This document shows positions 1 to 6,827 of a DNA stretch of 35,028 nt, piece by piece. The DNA is from an uncultured Dorea sp. (GTDB taxonomy: Bacteria; Bacillota; Clostridia; Lachnospirales; Lachnospiraceae). The number at the start of each line of letters is the position of its first letter. The first letter of the stretch is position 1. The notes under the pieces were generated by a model. It had not been told where the DNA came from. It saw only the letters and a list, made by a program, of their open reading frames with translations, and searched no databases. The translations under genes were made by a program, and so were the position numbers. The DNA lies in the NCBI GenBank assembly GCA_910579925.1, contig CAJTVY010000038.1, positions 1 to 35,028 of the forward strand, read 5' to 3'.

Positions 1-71
1 CTGTTTTGGCTGGTGTAGCCTGCCACTACATCATCAAATGGTTAGACAGTGACGATAAGAGCAACAACTAA
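1..71 (+). CDS. 3' end of a small hydrophobic peptide gene, Fst-like toxin candidate (partial)
   Basis: The gene runs off the left edge; only its last 22 codons are visible, in the frame that starts at base 3 and ends with TAA at 69-71. The visible peptide has a hydrophobic stretch containing GVACHYIIKWLD followed by a short charged, Asp/Lys/Asn-rich tail. A membrane helix ending in Trp-Leu-Asp and a charged tail is the layout of Fst/par-type type I toxins, which insert into the cytoplasmic membrane. Context supports this: a strong hairpin follows at once, and a minus-strand promoter fires back toward it from about 180. The family call is inference from motif and context; without the N-terminus it could be another small membrane peptide. 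Confidence 0.5.
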   Translation, partial: VLAGVACHYIIKWLDSDDKSNN

Positions 72-96
72 CCTAGTGGGTACTTTGCCACTATAA

Positions 97-183
97 AAGA
101 AAAGAAGAATCCCCAAACTGTGCTGCAACACGGTTTGGGGATTCACTTTTTGTCCGCATGGACTTGTGATTTCTTTTTGCCTA
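97..183 (-). ncRNA. Predicted short minus-strand RNA, antitoxin candidate
   Basis: A near-consensus promoter on the minus strand (189-217) would start an RNA around 182-183 that runs left into the two-way terminator, giving a transcript of about 85 nt fully complementary to the 3' untranslated end of the small peptide gene. I see no reading frame with a ribosome site in it. The ends are predictions: start from promoter spacing, stop from the T-rich run after the hairpin. An 8-base direct repeat, TGCCACTA, occurs at 21-28 and 86-93 but lies mostly outside the predicted RNA, so its role is unclear. Confidence 0.45.
107..152. terminator. Strong two-way intrinsic terminator
   Basis: A 16-bp stem (107-122 with 129-144, one G-U pair) closes a 6-base loop. 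On the plus strand it is followed by five T (147-151); on the minus strand by a T-rich run (complement of 95-106). It can therefore end both the small plus-strand gene and a convergent minus-strand RNA, as in par/Fst loci where toxin and antitoxin RNAs share a bidirectional terminator. Confidence 0.85.
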
Positions 184-188
184 TTGGC

Positions 189-217
189 ATTATAGCATAT
201 GCAAAAACTTTTTTCAA
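189..217 (-). promoter_or_regulatory. Minus-strand sigma-A type promoter with extended -10
   Basis: Read on the minus strand: -35 TTGAAA (217-212), a 17-base spacer, -10 TATAAT (194-189) with TGC directly before it (extended -10). It points left, toward the terminator at 107-144 and the small peptide gene, so it has no protein-coding target in view and suggests a small regulatory RNA. Bases 218-375 to its right hold no gene I can support. Confidence 0.75.
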
Positions 218-375
218 TATTCTTTTTTCAATCTGAAATTAAGGAGTGTGTACTTGTGACAAATCGTGTAAGGGAGTTTGAACGGGTGGAAAGGCTACTG
301 GTCGAAAACTGGACGGAATGACACCAGAAAGTCATATGTCCGGACTCAAAAGGACGCAGAATAAAAGGGGAATTA

Positions 376-416
376 AAAAAAATCGCAGAGTAAGATACTC
401 TGCGATTTTTCTTTTC
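376..416. terminator. Two-way terminator built on IR-L1
   Basis: The IR-L1 palindrome has eight A on its left (375-382) and TTTTT-C-TTTT on its right (406-415). The stem followed by T runs makes an intrinsic terminator on both strands: leftward it stops the OFF-state promoter, rightward it blocks read-through from upstream. The right-hand T run lies inside the invertible segment; after a flip it would be replaced by AAATTTTTTATC, still T-rich. Confidence 0.75.
383..405 (+). repeat. Left inverted repeat (IR-L1), also a hairpin terminator
   Basis: Arms CGCAGAGTA (384-392) and TACTCTGCG (396-404) flank the spacer AGA (393-395); an outer T/A pair extends the palindrome. Read as the reverse complement it matches IR-R1 (581-603) at all but one position, including the asymmetric spacer. 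Confidence 0.9.
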
Positions 417-428
417 TATAGCATATCT

Positions 429-457
429 ATTATAACCATCTCAAATTAAGAAATCAA
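429..457 (-). promoter_or_regulatory. Promoter inside the invertible segment, facing left (OFF)
   Basis: Minus strand: -35 TTGATT (457-452), 17-base spacer (451-435), -10 TATAAT (434-429), predicted start near 422. The locus 2 segment has the same -35, -10 and spacer length with one spacer substitution. This half of the segment is far better conserved between the two loci than the middle (about 478-545), which fits selection on the promoter. I see no comparable plus-strand promoter between the repeats. Confidence 0.85.
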
Positions 458-580
458 TACCTAATTTATTTTTGCCAATGTTTTACAAAAAATATAGATA
501 AAATTCATTAGAATTATCACTCTATTCAGTTTTTGGATCAAATTATATGTGTTTTTTGTTACAAATTCAGATAAAAAATT

Positions 581-603
581 TCGCAGAGTATCTTACTCTA
601 CGA
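581..603 (-). repeat. Right inverted repeat (IR-R1)
   Basis: Arms CGCAGAGTA (582-590) and TACTCTACG (594-602) flank spacer TCT (591-593), the reverse complement of the AGA spacer of IR-L1. Its outer side is GAAAGAGGGG, so its hairpin is not a terminator for rightward transcription; that run is also the likely ribosome site of loaP. Confidence 0.9.
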
Positions 604-1081
604 AAGAGGGGATTGCTATCTGGTACTTATTAGCCTGCCAGGAGCAGGAAGAAGAAAATGTTTTACTCTTGTGCAAAGAACGATTGTCTCAAAGAGCGCT
701 TCTGGATGCATTCATATTAACTTATGACAGGATGTGCAGATATAAGGGCGCATGGCATCTGGAGCAGAAACTGTTATTCCCGGCAGCCGTTTTTCTGGAA
801 AGTGAGAATGCACAGACGTTGTCCAGAGAACTGATGGAATGCGTTGAACTTGCGAAGGGGAGGAATTGTCTGATTCCGCTGAACCTTGAGGAAGAGGTTT
901 TTCTGAAATCCCTATGCGGGGATGAGCGCCATCTGAGAATATCCAGGGGAATTATCCGAAAAGGTATTACAAAGATAACGGAAGGCCCTCTGATGGGACT
1001 GGAAAACAGAATCTGTAAGATTGACCGGCATAAACGGCTGGCGAAAATTGCGACAACTATGCGGCAGAATAACCATTATAT
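594..1081 (+). repeat. 488-bp perfect direct repeat, copy 1
   Basis: From the right arm of IR-R1 to near the end of loaP this stretch matches 16439-16926 base for base by eye. Identity stops abruptly: of the last 37 bases of the gene about a quarter differ. It indicates recent duplication or gene conversion. Confidence 0.9.
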
Positions 1082-1118
1082 TACGGCAGGTCTGGAGATC
1101 ACGGAGAAAATTCTGTGA
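618..1118 (+). CDS. loaP: LoaP-family processive antiterminator (NusG paralogue), copy 1
   Basis: LoaP binds elongating RNA polymerase and lets it pass terminators across very long operons. The protein (166 residues from the start chosen here) has the NusG N-terminal fold beginning WYLLACQEQEEENV, the LoaP-like run RYKGAWHLEQKLLFP, and a C-terminal KOW motif with GPLMGLENRICKIDRHKR. The expected first codon before TGG TAC is ATC (618-620), with GAGG (606-609) eight bases upstream; no ATG, GTG or TTG is in frame near it. A GTG at 549 lies inside the invertible segment, has no ribosome site and would vanish on inversion, so I reject it. It heads locus 1. Bases 594-1081 are identical to copy 2 at 16439-16926. 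Family call is confident; the AUC start is inference. Confidence 0.85.
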   Translation: MWYLLACQEQEEENVLLLCKERLSQRALLDAFILTYDRMCRYKGAWHLEQKLLFPAAVFLESENAQTLSRELMECVELAKGRNCLIPLNLEEEVFLKSLCGDERHLRISRGIIRKGITKITEGPLMGLENRICKIDRHKRLAKIATTMRQNNHYITAGLEITEKIL

Positions 1119-1247
1119 GCATGGATTGAAAATGAGAAGAAGAGGGCAGTCAGAATCGGATTTTATCGGGGCCATTCATCAATCTGGAGGGGCAGATCAG
1201 GAAAGTGAAGCGACGGAGATCGAAGAAGGAAGTATAGGAGCAAAAAG

Positions 1248-2573
1248 ATGTATGATTTTAAGAAGGATTCCAGATTTTCTGGCATCCAGCCTTTTGAGAA
1301 AAAAATATGGCTTTCATCCCCTACAATGCATGGGGATGAATGGAAGTATATGCGGGAAGCGTTTGAAACAAATTGGATGAGTACCGTAGGTACAAATATT
1401 GATACCGTTGAGAAAATGGTCGCCAGAAAAGTCGGCGTGAAATATGCGGTTGCATTAAGTGCCGGAACCGCCGCTGTGCATCTTGCGGTAAAGCTTGCGG
1501 CAGAACATATCTATAACAGTTCCACGGGTATCCGCAATCCTTCCGGCATGGGCAGCGGCGGTGCGTTGCTGGGGAAACGTGTTTTCTGTTCCGATCTGAC
1601 ATTTGACGCAACAGTGAATCCCGTCATCTATGAAGGCGGCGAACCAGTTTTTATAGATACAGAATATGATACCTGGAATATGGATCCGGAGGCTCTTAAG
1701 AAAGCGTTTGAGATGTACCCGGACGTGAGGATCGTAGTGCTTGCGCATCTGTACGGCGTTCCGGGAAAGATCGAAGAGTTAACAGATGTATGCAGAAGGC
1801 ATGGGGCGCTGATTGTTGAAGATGCGGCGGAAAGCCTTGGGGCCGAATATAAAGGAATTCAGACGGGAAGCTTCGGAGAATTTAATGCAGTTAGCTTTAA
1901 CGGAAACAAGATTATTACGGGAAGTTCCGGCGGTATGTTTCTGACGGATCATTTATCAGATGCGGACAAATGCCGAAAATGGTCAACACAGAGCAGGGAA
2001 GCTGCGCCGTGGTATCAGCATGAGGAGATTGGCTACAATTATCGCATGAGCAATATAATTGCCGGGGTACTCAGAGGACAGATGCCGTATCTGGAAGAAC
2101 ACATACGACAAAAGAAACGGATTTATGAAAGGTACAGGGAAGGGCTGAAAAATCTGCCGGTAAGCTTGAATCCCTTTGATAAAGAAAAGAGTGCGCCGAA
2201 TTACTGGCTGACAGCATTGCTGATAGATGAGAAAGCCATGGCATCTCAGATTCGCGGAGAACGGGACGTGCTGTGGACAACGGAACCGGGAAAATCCACG
2301 CCTACGGAGATTTTAGAGGCGCTTGAATATTTCAATGCGGAAGGAAGACCGGTGTGGAAACCAATGCATATGCAGCCGATTTACCGCAGGCACGCCTTTA
2401 TTACGGCGGAGGGTTCCAAAAAGGCAGTCAGTGATGTTTATATTGCGGAAAAAAAGAAAACAGACGTTGGAGCAGATATTTTCCAGCGGGGTCTCTGTCT
2501 TCCCAGTGACAACAAGATGGAAGCAGGGGAACAGGAGCGGATTATCGAAATCATTCGCAGATGTTTTGAATAA
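1248..2573 (+). CDS. PLP-dependent sugar aminotransferase, PglE-like (DegT/DnrJ/EryC1/StrS)
   Basis: Predicted to transfer an amino group from glutamate to the 4-keto carbon of a UDP-4-keto-6-deoxy-amino sugar in the cytoplasm. The 441-residue protein shows the family layout: SAGTAAVHLA near residue 72, EDAAE with the PLP-pyridine Asp at about 192, and SFNGNKIITGSSGG with the Schiff-base Lys at about 221. The SFNGNKIIT form and the N-terminal NWMSTVGTNID run are typical of PglE-type enzymes of bacillosamine-like pathways. The start ATG follows AGGAG; 129 bases separate it from loaP. The PglF-type 4,6-dehydratase that should supply its substrate is absent from locus 1. A PglC-like transferase and PglD-like acetyltransferase lie downstream, supporting a 2,4-diamino-trideoxy sugar. 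Confidence 0.85.
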   Translation: MYDFKKDSRFSGIQPFEKKIWLSSPTMHGDEWKYMREAFETNWMSTVGTNIDTVEKMVARKVGVKYAVALSAGTAAVHLAVKLAAEHIYNSSTGIRNPSGMGSGGALLGKRVFCSDLTFDATVNPVIYEGGEPVFIDTEYDTWNMDPEALKKAFEMYPDVRIVVLAHLYGVPGKIEELTDVCRRHGALIVEDAAESLGAEYKGIQTGSFGEFNAVSFNGNKIITGSSGGMFLTDHLSDADKCRKWSTQSREAAPWYQHEEIGYNYRMSNIIAGVLRGQMPYLEEHIRQKKRIYERYREGLKNLPVSLNPFDKEKSAPNYWLTALLIDEKAMASQIRGERDVLWTTEPGKSTPTEILEALEYFNAEGRPVWKPMHMQPIYRRHAFITAEGSKKAVSDVYIAEKKKTDVGADIFQRGLCLPSDNKMEAGEQERIIEIIRRCFE

Positions 2574-2627
2574 AAACAGTTTCATAAATTACAGTATGGG
2601 GGGCAGACGATTATTTTGGGAAATCAT

Positions 2628-3962
2628 ATGAGCAATAAGTTAGAAATCAATACGGTTACGGTGGTTGGGGCAAACGGTGTTATGGGAAGGAATATAGCTG
2701 CGATCTTTGCTTCTTTTGGTAATGCCAAGGTCTATCTTGTAAGCCGTTCCATGGAGAAATCCATAGAGGCTATAGAAAAAGCATATCTGTCTGTCAGAGC
2801 CGAAAGCATTCGTAATAAAATGATTCCGTCCGATTATGAACATCTGTGTGAGTGCGTAGGCAAGTCGGATCTAATCTTTGAAGCGTGTGCAGAAGACTGG
2901 AACGTTAAAGAAGAAATACATACTAGAATTGCAAATGCCGCAAAGGCGGATGGAAACGGGAAAATCTTCTGTTCTGGTACATCGGGCCTTTCGATTACAG
3001 GGCTTGCACGATTGTATCCATTACAATGCCGTTCCCGTTTCATGGGTATGCATTTTTTTAATCCGCCATACCAGATGACGCTCTGCGAGATGACGCCCAC
3101 AAAGTATATGGATGACGATAAATTCTATTTTAACTTTATGAAGACGTATGCAGAGAAAGTTCTTTACAGAACGGTGGTTGAGACGGCGGACGTACCGGCG
3201 TTCATGGGAAACCGTATTGGATTTCAGTTTATCAACGAGAGTTTACAGATGGCGGATGCCTATCGGGATAACGGGGGAATTGACTATATCGATGCTGTCG
3301 TCGGTCCGTTTACCGGTCGGTCTATGCCGCCGCTCGTTACGGCAGATTTTGTTGGACTGGATGTTCATAAGGCAATCGTAGAGAATCTGTATGAAAATAC
3401 GGATGATTATGCCCATTCTTCCTTTCAACTTCCAGGTTTTACTCAGAGACTGGTAAGAGACGGAAAGACGGGAAGAAAAGTGGGCGCCGGTCTGTATAAG
3501 ACGGTGGTTCATGACAGCGGCAGGAAGATTTATCAAGTTTATGACATTGCGCATGGATTTTACCGGGAACGAATGAAGTATACTTTCCCATTTTCGGAAG
3601 AAATGGTCCGGTTTTTACGAATCGGAGATTATGAGGCCGCATTCCATACATTAGTGACGAATCAGTCCCAGGAAGCAAAGCTGTGTTGCGAATTATTGCT
3701 GAAGTATATTATATATTCACTCAATGCGGCCACGCTTCTGAAATGTGGAATGGACGCTGCGGACGATGTCATGGCAGCAGGGTTTCACTGGTGTCCGCCT
3801 CTGGCTCTGCTGGAGGCATTCGCTTTGGCGGCAGATTTCGAAAAATTATGCGAAGAACATCTGGAACCGAAAATTGTTGGAGTCATAAATCAACGGAAAT
3901 TACTGGATGGCGTCAAAAAATCCAGATATGATTACCGGAAGTTTTTATTAGCCAAAAAATAA
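2628..3962 (+). CDS. 3-hydroxyacyl-CoA dehydrogenase
   Basis: NAD-dependent interconversion of 3-hydroxyacyl-CoA and 3-ketoacyl-CoA. The N-terminal Rossmann domain starts VVGANGVMGRNIA; the catalytic His sits in MHFFNPP (about residue 142); the C-terminal domain has GNRIGFQFINE, a Pro/Asp-Val-Gly-Leu-Asp stretch and GRKVGAGLYK, all hallmarks of the family. At 444 residues it is longer than the roughly 280-residue 3-hydroxybutyryl-CoA dehydrogenases, with an added helical C-terminal region of unknown role. I take ATG 2628; TTG 2616 in the same frame is possible. Its place between a sugar aminotransferase and a thiolase in a polysaccharide operon points to making a hydroxyacyl group for sugar decoration, not to fatty acid breakdown. 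That role is inference. Confidence 0.85.
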   Translation: MSNKLEINTVTVVGANGVMGRNIAAIFASFGNAKVYLVSRSMEKSIEAIEKAYLSVRAESIRNKMIPSDYEHLCECVGKSDLIFEACAEDWNVKEEIHTRIANAAKADGNGKIFCSGTSGLSITGLARLYPLQCRSRFMGMHFFNPPYQMTLCEMTPTKYMDDDKFYFNFMKTYAEKVLYRTVVETADVPAFMGNRIGFQFINESLQMADAYRDNGGIDYIDAVVGPFTGRSMPPLVTADFVGLDVHKAIVENLYENTDDYAHSSFQLPGFTQRLVRDGKTGRKVGAGLYKTVVHDSGRKIYQVYDIAHGFYRERMKYTFPFSEEMVRFLRIGDYEAAFHTLVTNQSQEAKLCCELLLKYIIYSLNAATLLKCGMDAADDVMAAGFHWCPPLALLEAFALAADFEKLCEEHLEPKIVGVINQRKLLDGVKKSRYDYRKFLLAKK

Positions 3963-3979
3963 GAGCAGAAAGGAATTCT

Positions 3980-5242
3980 ATGGGGAAAGTATATGTGCTC
4001 GGTGGAGCGCAGACGGATTTTGAGCGTAACTGGACGAAAGAAGGAAAGAATGTTATCGCTCTTTTAAAAGAGGTTATGACCGACGCATTTAACCAGGTAG
4101 GGATCGGCTTTTCCGATATCGAAGAATTAAATAAAGAGAACAGGACAGCATGCTTTGTAGGAAATTTTATTGCAGAGGAGTATATTCATCAAGGACATCT
4201 GGGAGCCTTGCTTACGGAAGTGTCCCCGTCGTTCTATGGCGTGCCTTCCGCCAGGTACGAGGCGGCCTGTGCGTCGGGATCGGCAGCGCTGGATGCGGCT
4301 ATTACGAAAGTAAAGGCAGGGGAATATGATCTGGCGGTCGCAGTTTGCTGGGAGTTGATGAAGACGGTTGATTCAAAAACCTGCGGAGATATTCTGGGAA
4401 GGGCGGCTTATTACGAAAGTGAAGGGAAAGATATTTCTTTTCCTTTTCCCAGATTATTTGGCAGGCTTGCGGATGAGACCATTTCAAAGTATGGTTTGGA
4501 TGAAAAACGTTATCTGGATGCACTTGCGAGAATTTCGAATTTAAATTACGGTAATGCAAAAAGAAATCCTCTTGCACAGACCAGAAAATGGTTTATGAAT
4601 TATGAACAAGCCAGCCGCCGGGGGACAGACACCAATGCGCTGATCGGAGGCAGGCTTGCGGTTTCTGACTGCTCGCAGGTCACAGATGGAGCGGCGGTAG
4701 TCGTGCTGGCAAGCGAGCATATGGTTAAGGAACTGGGAAGGAAAGCAGAGGACATGCCCTATGTAAAAGGGTATGGACACAGGACGGCGCCCATGCTATT
4801 TGACAAGAAGCTGTGGGAACAGCCAAAGAGCCGATATCTTCTGCCATGGACAAGGCAGGCGGTTCTGGACGCCTATAGAAGAAGCGGCCTTACGGTTGAT
4901 GACATCGACGTATTTGAAACCCATGACTGTTTTACCTCTTCGGAATATGCGGCGCTGTCCGCTTTTGGAATCTGCGAACCCGGGGGAGAATTAAAGACGG
5001 TTGAAGAAGGAATGATAGAATTTGAAGGGAAAAAACCGATAAATCCAGGCGGTGGGCTGATCGGATGCGGGCATCCGGTTGGAGCCACGGGCTGCAGGAT
5101 GTTTCTGGACCTGTATAAACAGGTGTCGGGAAAGGCTTTTGGATATCAAGTTGTGAGGAATGGCATGAGGCCGGAAAATGGGATGATGCTCAATATAGGA
5201 GGAACAGCCACAACAAATTATGTATTCATAGTAGGAAGATAG
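3980..5242 (+). CDS. Thiolase-family enzyme (SCP2/archaeal acetyl-CoA acetyltransferase type)
   Basis: A 420-residue thiolase fold protein. The nucleophilic Cys is in EAACASGSAAL (Cys97); ETHDCF supplies His315 and GCGHPVGATG supplies Cys363 and His365, the second half of the active site. The HDCF form is the one seen in SCP2-thiolase and archaeal-type acetoacetyl-CoA thiolases, which condense two acyl-CoA units. With the upstream dehydrogenase it could make 3-hydroxybutyryl-CoA from acetyl-CoA. It starts at ATG after AGAAAGGAATTCT, 17 bases after the dehydrogenase gene. Substrate length and direction cannot be read from sequence. Confidence 0.82.
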   Translation: MGKVYVLGGAQTDFERNWTKEGKNVIALLKEVMTDAFNQVGIGFSDIEELNKENRTACFVGNFIAEEYIHQGHLGALLTEVSPSFYGVPSARYEAACASGSAALDAAITKVKAGEYDLAVAVCWELMKTVDSKTCGDILGRAAYYESEGKDISFPFPRLFGRLADETISKYGLDEKRYLDALARISNLNYGNAKRNPLAQTRKWFMNYEQASRRGTDTNALIGGRLAVSDCSQVTDGAAVVVLASEHMVKELGRKAEDMPYVKGYGHRTAPMLFDKKLWEQPKSRYLLPWTRQAVLDAYRRSGLTVDDIDVFETHDCFTSSEYAALSAFGICEPGGELKTVEEGMIEFEGKKPINPGGGLIGCGHPVGATGCRMFLDLYKQVSGKAFGYQVVRNGMRPENGMMLNIGGTATTNYVFIVGR

Positions 5243-5251
5243 GATGGAATC

Positions 5252-6142
5252 ATGATGAAAAATGTTTATTTTGATGTGGATGTAAGCAGGTATGTGCCAG
5301 AAAAGAATTTTCATGTTCGCAGACCGGCTTCCTTTCAACACCCCAGAGATTATGCGGTCATGTTTCTGACGGAAAAACATATGGTTCATCGGGAAGTGCT
5401 GGAATCCGTAGAGAACTGCCTGGTTTTTCTGCCGGATGGATGTGAGACTCCAGAGACACTGCTTAGAAAACATGCGGTTGTCATATGCAGAGACCCGCAT
5501 GGAGAATATTGCCGGTTCTTCAGAGATAACAATATTACATACCTTCCTGAAAAAGAGAGCGTAAAAGTTGTCGATGGGGCGTGGATTGCAGACAAAGCAC
5601 AGATCGGAAAGAATGTGACTATTATGCCGGGGGCTTATATCGGCGGGCAGTGTGTGATTCGGGATCGTGCATATATAGGAGCAGGGGCAAAACTGGTGGG
5701 AGAGGTAGAAATAGGGGAAAACGTAGTAATCCGGGAAAATACGGTGATCGGAGCGGATGGCCTGACAACTGACAGGGAGAATGACGGAAAAGCGATTACG
5801 ATGCCACAGTTTGGGAAAGTTATTGTGGAGAGAGACGTTCAGATCGGGGCCAATGTGGTGATTGCACGGGGTGCAATAGACGAAACCCGGATATGCAGAG
5901 GAACTAAGATAGATAGCTGCACATTCATTTCGCATAATGTAAGGATTGATGAAGATACGTTTGTGGTGGGAGAGACCATTCTGTTTGGCAGCTCTTCGGT
6001 AGGAAAACGTTGTCTGGTATCTGGAAACGCGACATTGATGAATCTGGTTCATATAGGGGATGAAAGCGTTGTAGGAGCAGGAGCGGTGGTTGTGCGGACG
6101 GTACCAGAAAAAAGTGTTGTGAAAGGGAATCCCGCAAAGTGA
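5252..6142 (+). CDS. LpxD-like left-handed beta-helix N-acyltransferase
   Basis: LpxD moves a 3-hydroxyacyl chain onto the amino group of a UDP-amino sugar. This 296-residue protein has a short N-terminal domain (about 1-105), then hexapeptide repeats to the end. The stretch from GADGLTTD through MPQFGKVIV, GANVVIARGAID and FISHNVRI follows LpxD closely, with the catalytic His of HNV at about 228. A Gram-positive has no lipid A, so a separate job is needed: with the preceding thiolase and dehydrogenase, I infer N-acylation of the PglE-made amino sugar with a 3-hydroxyacyl group. Start at 5252 (or the next ATG, 5255) after AGGATGGA. Confidence 0.83.
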   Translation: MMKNVYFDVDVSRYVPEKNFHVRRPASFQHPRDYAVMFLTEKHMVHREVLESVENCLVFLPDGCETPETLLRKHAVVICRDPHGEYCRFFRDNNITYLPEKESVKVVDGAWIADKAQIGKNVTIMPGAYIGGQCVIRDRAYIGAGAKLVGEVEIGENVVIRENTVIGADGLTTDRENDGKAITMPQFGKVIVERDVQIGANVVIARGAIDETRICRGTKIDSCTFISHNVRIDEDTFVVGETILFGSSSVGKRCLVSGNATLMNLVHIGDESVVGAGAVVVRTVPEKSVVKGNPAK

Positions 6143-6157
6143 GGGGAGAGCGGATCT

Positions 6158-6817
6158 ATGGAAGAAAGGCTGCCAAATGTGAAGAAATCGGTTTATACAA
6201 TTGTGATTAAGCGGTTGCTGGATATTTTTCTGAGCAGTTTAGCAATCTCGATACTTAGCCCATTATTTCTGCTTATTGCTATTTTTGAACTGATTTACCA
6301 CGGAAGCCCGATTTTATACTCACAGGAACGCCCGGGATTACATGGAGAAATATTTAGGATATATAAATTTCGCTCAATGACAAATGCAACAGATAAGGAT
6401 GGGGAATTACTTCCTGGCGAGCAGAGACTGACGGGTTTTGGCCGTATTATAAGGCGTTTTTCGCTTGATGAACTACCGGAGTTATTTTGTATATTTACAG
6501 GAAAAATGAGTATTATCGGTCCTAGACCTTTGTTGGTAAATTACCTTCCGCTCTATACAGAACGACACAAGATGAGGCATGAAGTAAGGCCGGGCTTTGC
6601 ATGTGTTCCATTAGAACCCATTAAGACATGGTCATGGAATGATCAATTTGAAAACGACATCTGGTATATAGAGAATTGCAGCTTTCTTGTGGACTGTAAG
6701 ATGGTTTTTGCGGTTTTGAGGGAAGCCATTGCAGGAAGTAAGTATAGGGTAGAAGATACAAGAACAGAATTTACAGGCGCAAATTTATATTATGATGCAA
6801 AACATGACGTAGAATAG
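6158..6817 (+). CDS. Initiating sugar-phosphate transferase, PglC-like
   Basis: Transfers a sugar 1-phosphate from a UDP-sugar to undecaprenyl phosphate at the inner face of the membrane, the first committed step of the repeat unit. The 219-residue protein has one N-terminal membrane segment (about 15-46), then RPGLHGEIFRIYKFRSM, the SLDELPEL block and IIGPRPLL, the conserved core of small monotopic PglC-type transferases. It lacks the extra N-terminal membrane domain of WcaJ/WbaP. Ribosome site GAGGGGAGA. A PglC-type enzyme next to PglE- and PglD-like genes suggests the first sugar is a diamino-trideoxy hexose. Confidence 0.87.
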   Translation: MEERLPNVKKSVYTIVIKRLLDIFLSSLAISILSPLFLLIAIFELIYHGSPILYSQERPGLHGEIFRIYKFRSMTNATDKDGELLPGEQRLTGFGRIIRRFSLDELPELFCIFTGKMSIIGPRPLLVNYLPLYTERHKMRHEVRPGFACVPLEPIKTWSWNDQFENDIWYIENCSFLVDCKMVFAVLREAIAGSKYRVEDTRTEFTGANLYYDAKHDVE

Positions 6818-6827
6818 AGGCAATACA

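Larger units (their letters stand above)
383..603. promoter_or_regulatory. Invertible promoter segment of locus 1, shown in OFF orientation
   Basis: Two 23-bp inverted repeats (383-405 and 581-603) bound a 175-bp AT-rich segment. Its only convincing promoter reads left (429-457, minus strand). In this orientation transcription leaves the segment through the left repeat, whose hairpin is followed on the minus strand by eight T: a dead end. If the segment flips, the same promoter would read right through the right repeat, which is followed by GAAAGAGGGG and not a T run, straight into loaP and the polysaccharide operon about 50 bases later. The same arrangement, with identical spacing, recurs at 16228-16448. 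Phase-variable promoters of this kind are well known for Bacteroides capsules and have been reported in gut Firmicutes. No recombinase gene lies in the window. The inversion itself is inference; sequencing reads would show it. Confidence 0.8.

Noticed and set aside
256..321. Short plus-strand reading frame (GTG start, 21 codons) with AAGGAG nearby
   Set aside because: Very short, weakly placed ribosome site, no recognisable motif and no clear promoter on that strand; chance is likely.
376..603. The two hairpins as an ordinary terminator/antiterminator leader of a plus-strand transcript
   Set aside because: No plus-strand promoter supports a leader, the asymmetric spacers match only in inverted orientation, and the conserved promoter points left; inversion explains all three. 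A secondary RNA role is not excluded.
549..617. GTG at 549 as the start of loaP copy 1
   Set aside because: It lies inside the invertible segment, has no ribosome site, is not present in copy 2, and would be replaced when the segment flips.
2598..2603. G6 run before the dehydrogenase gene as another slippage site
   Set aside because: Too short to be hypermutable and outside the coding frame.
4991..6052. Long minus-strand ORF (353 codons)
   Set aside because: Antisense shadow of the thiolase and LpxD-like genes; no ribosome site or family motif, and the plus-strand proteins are clearly real.
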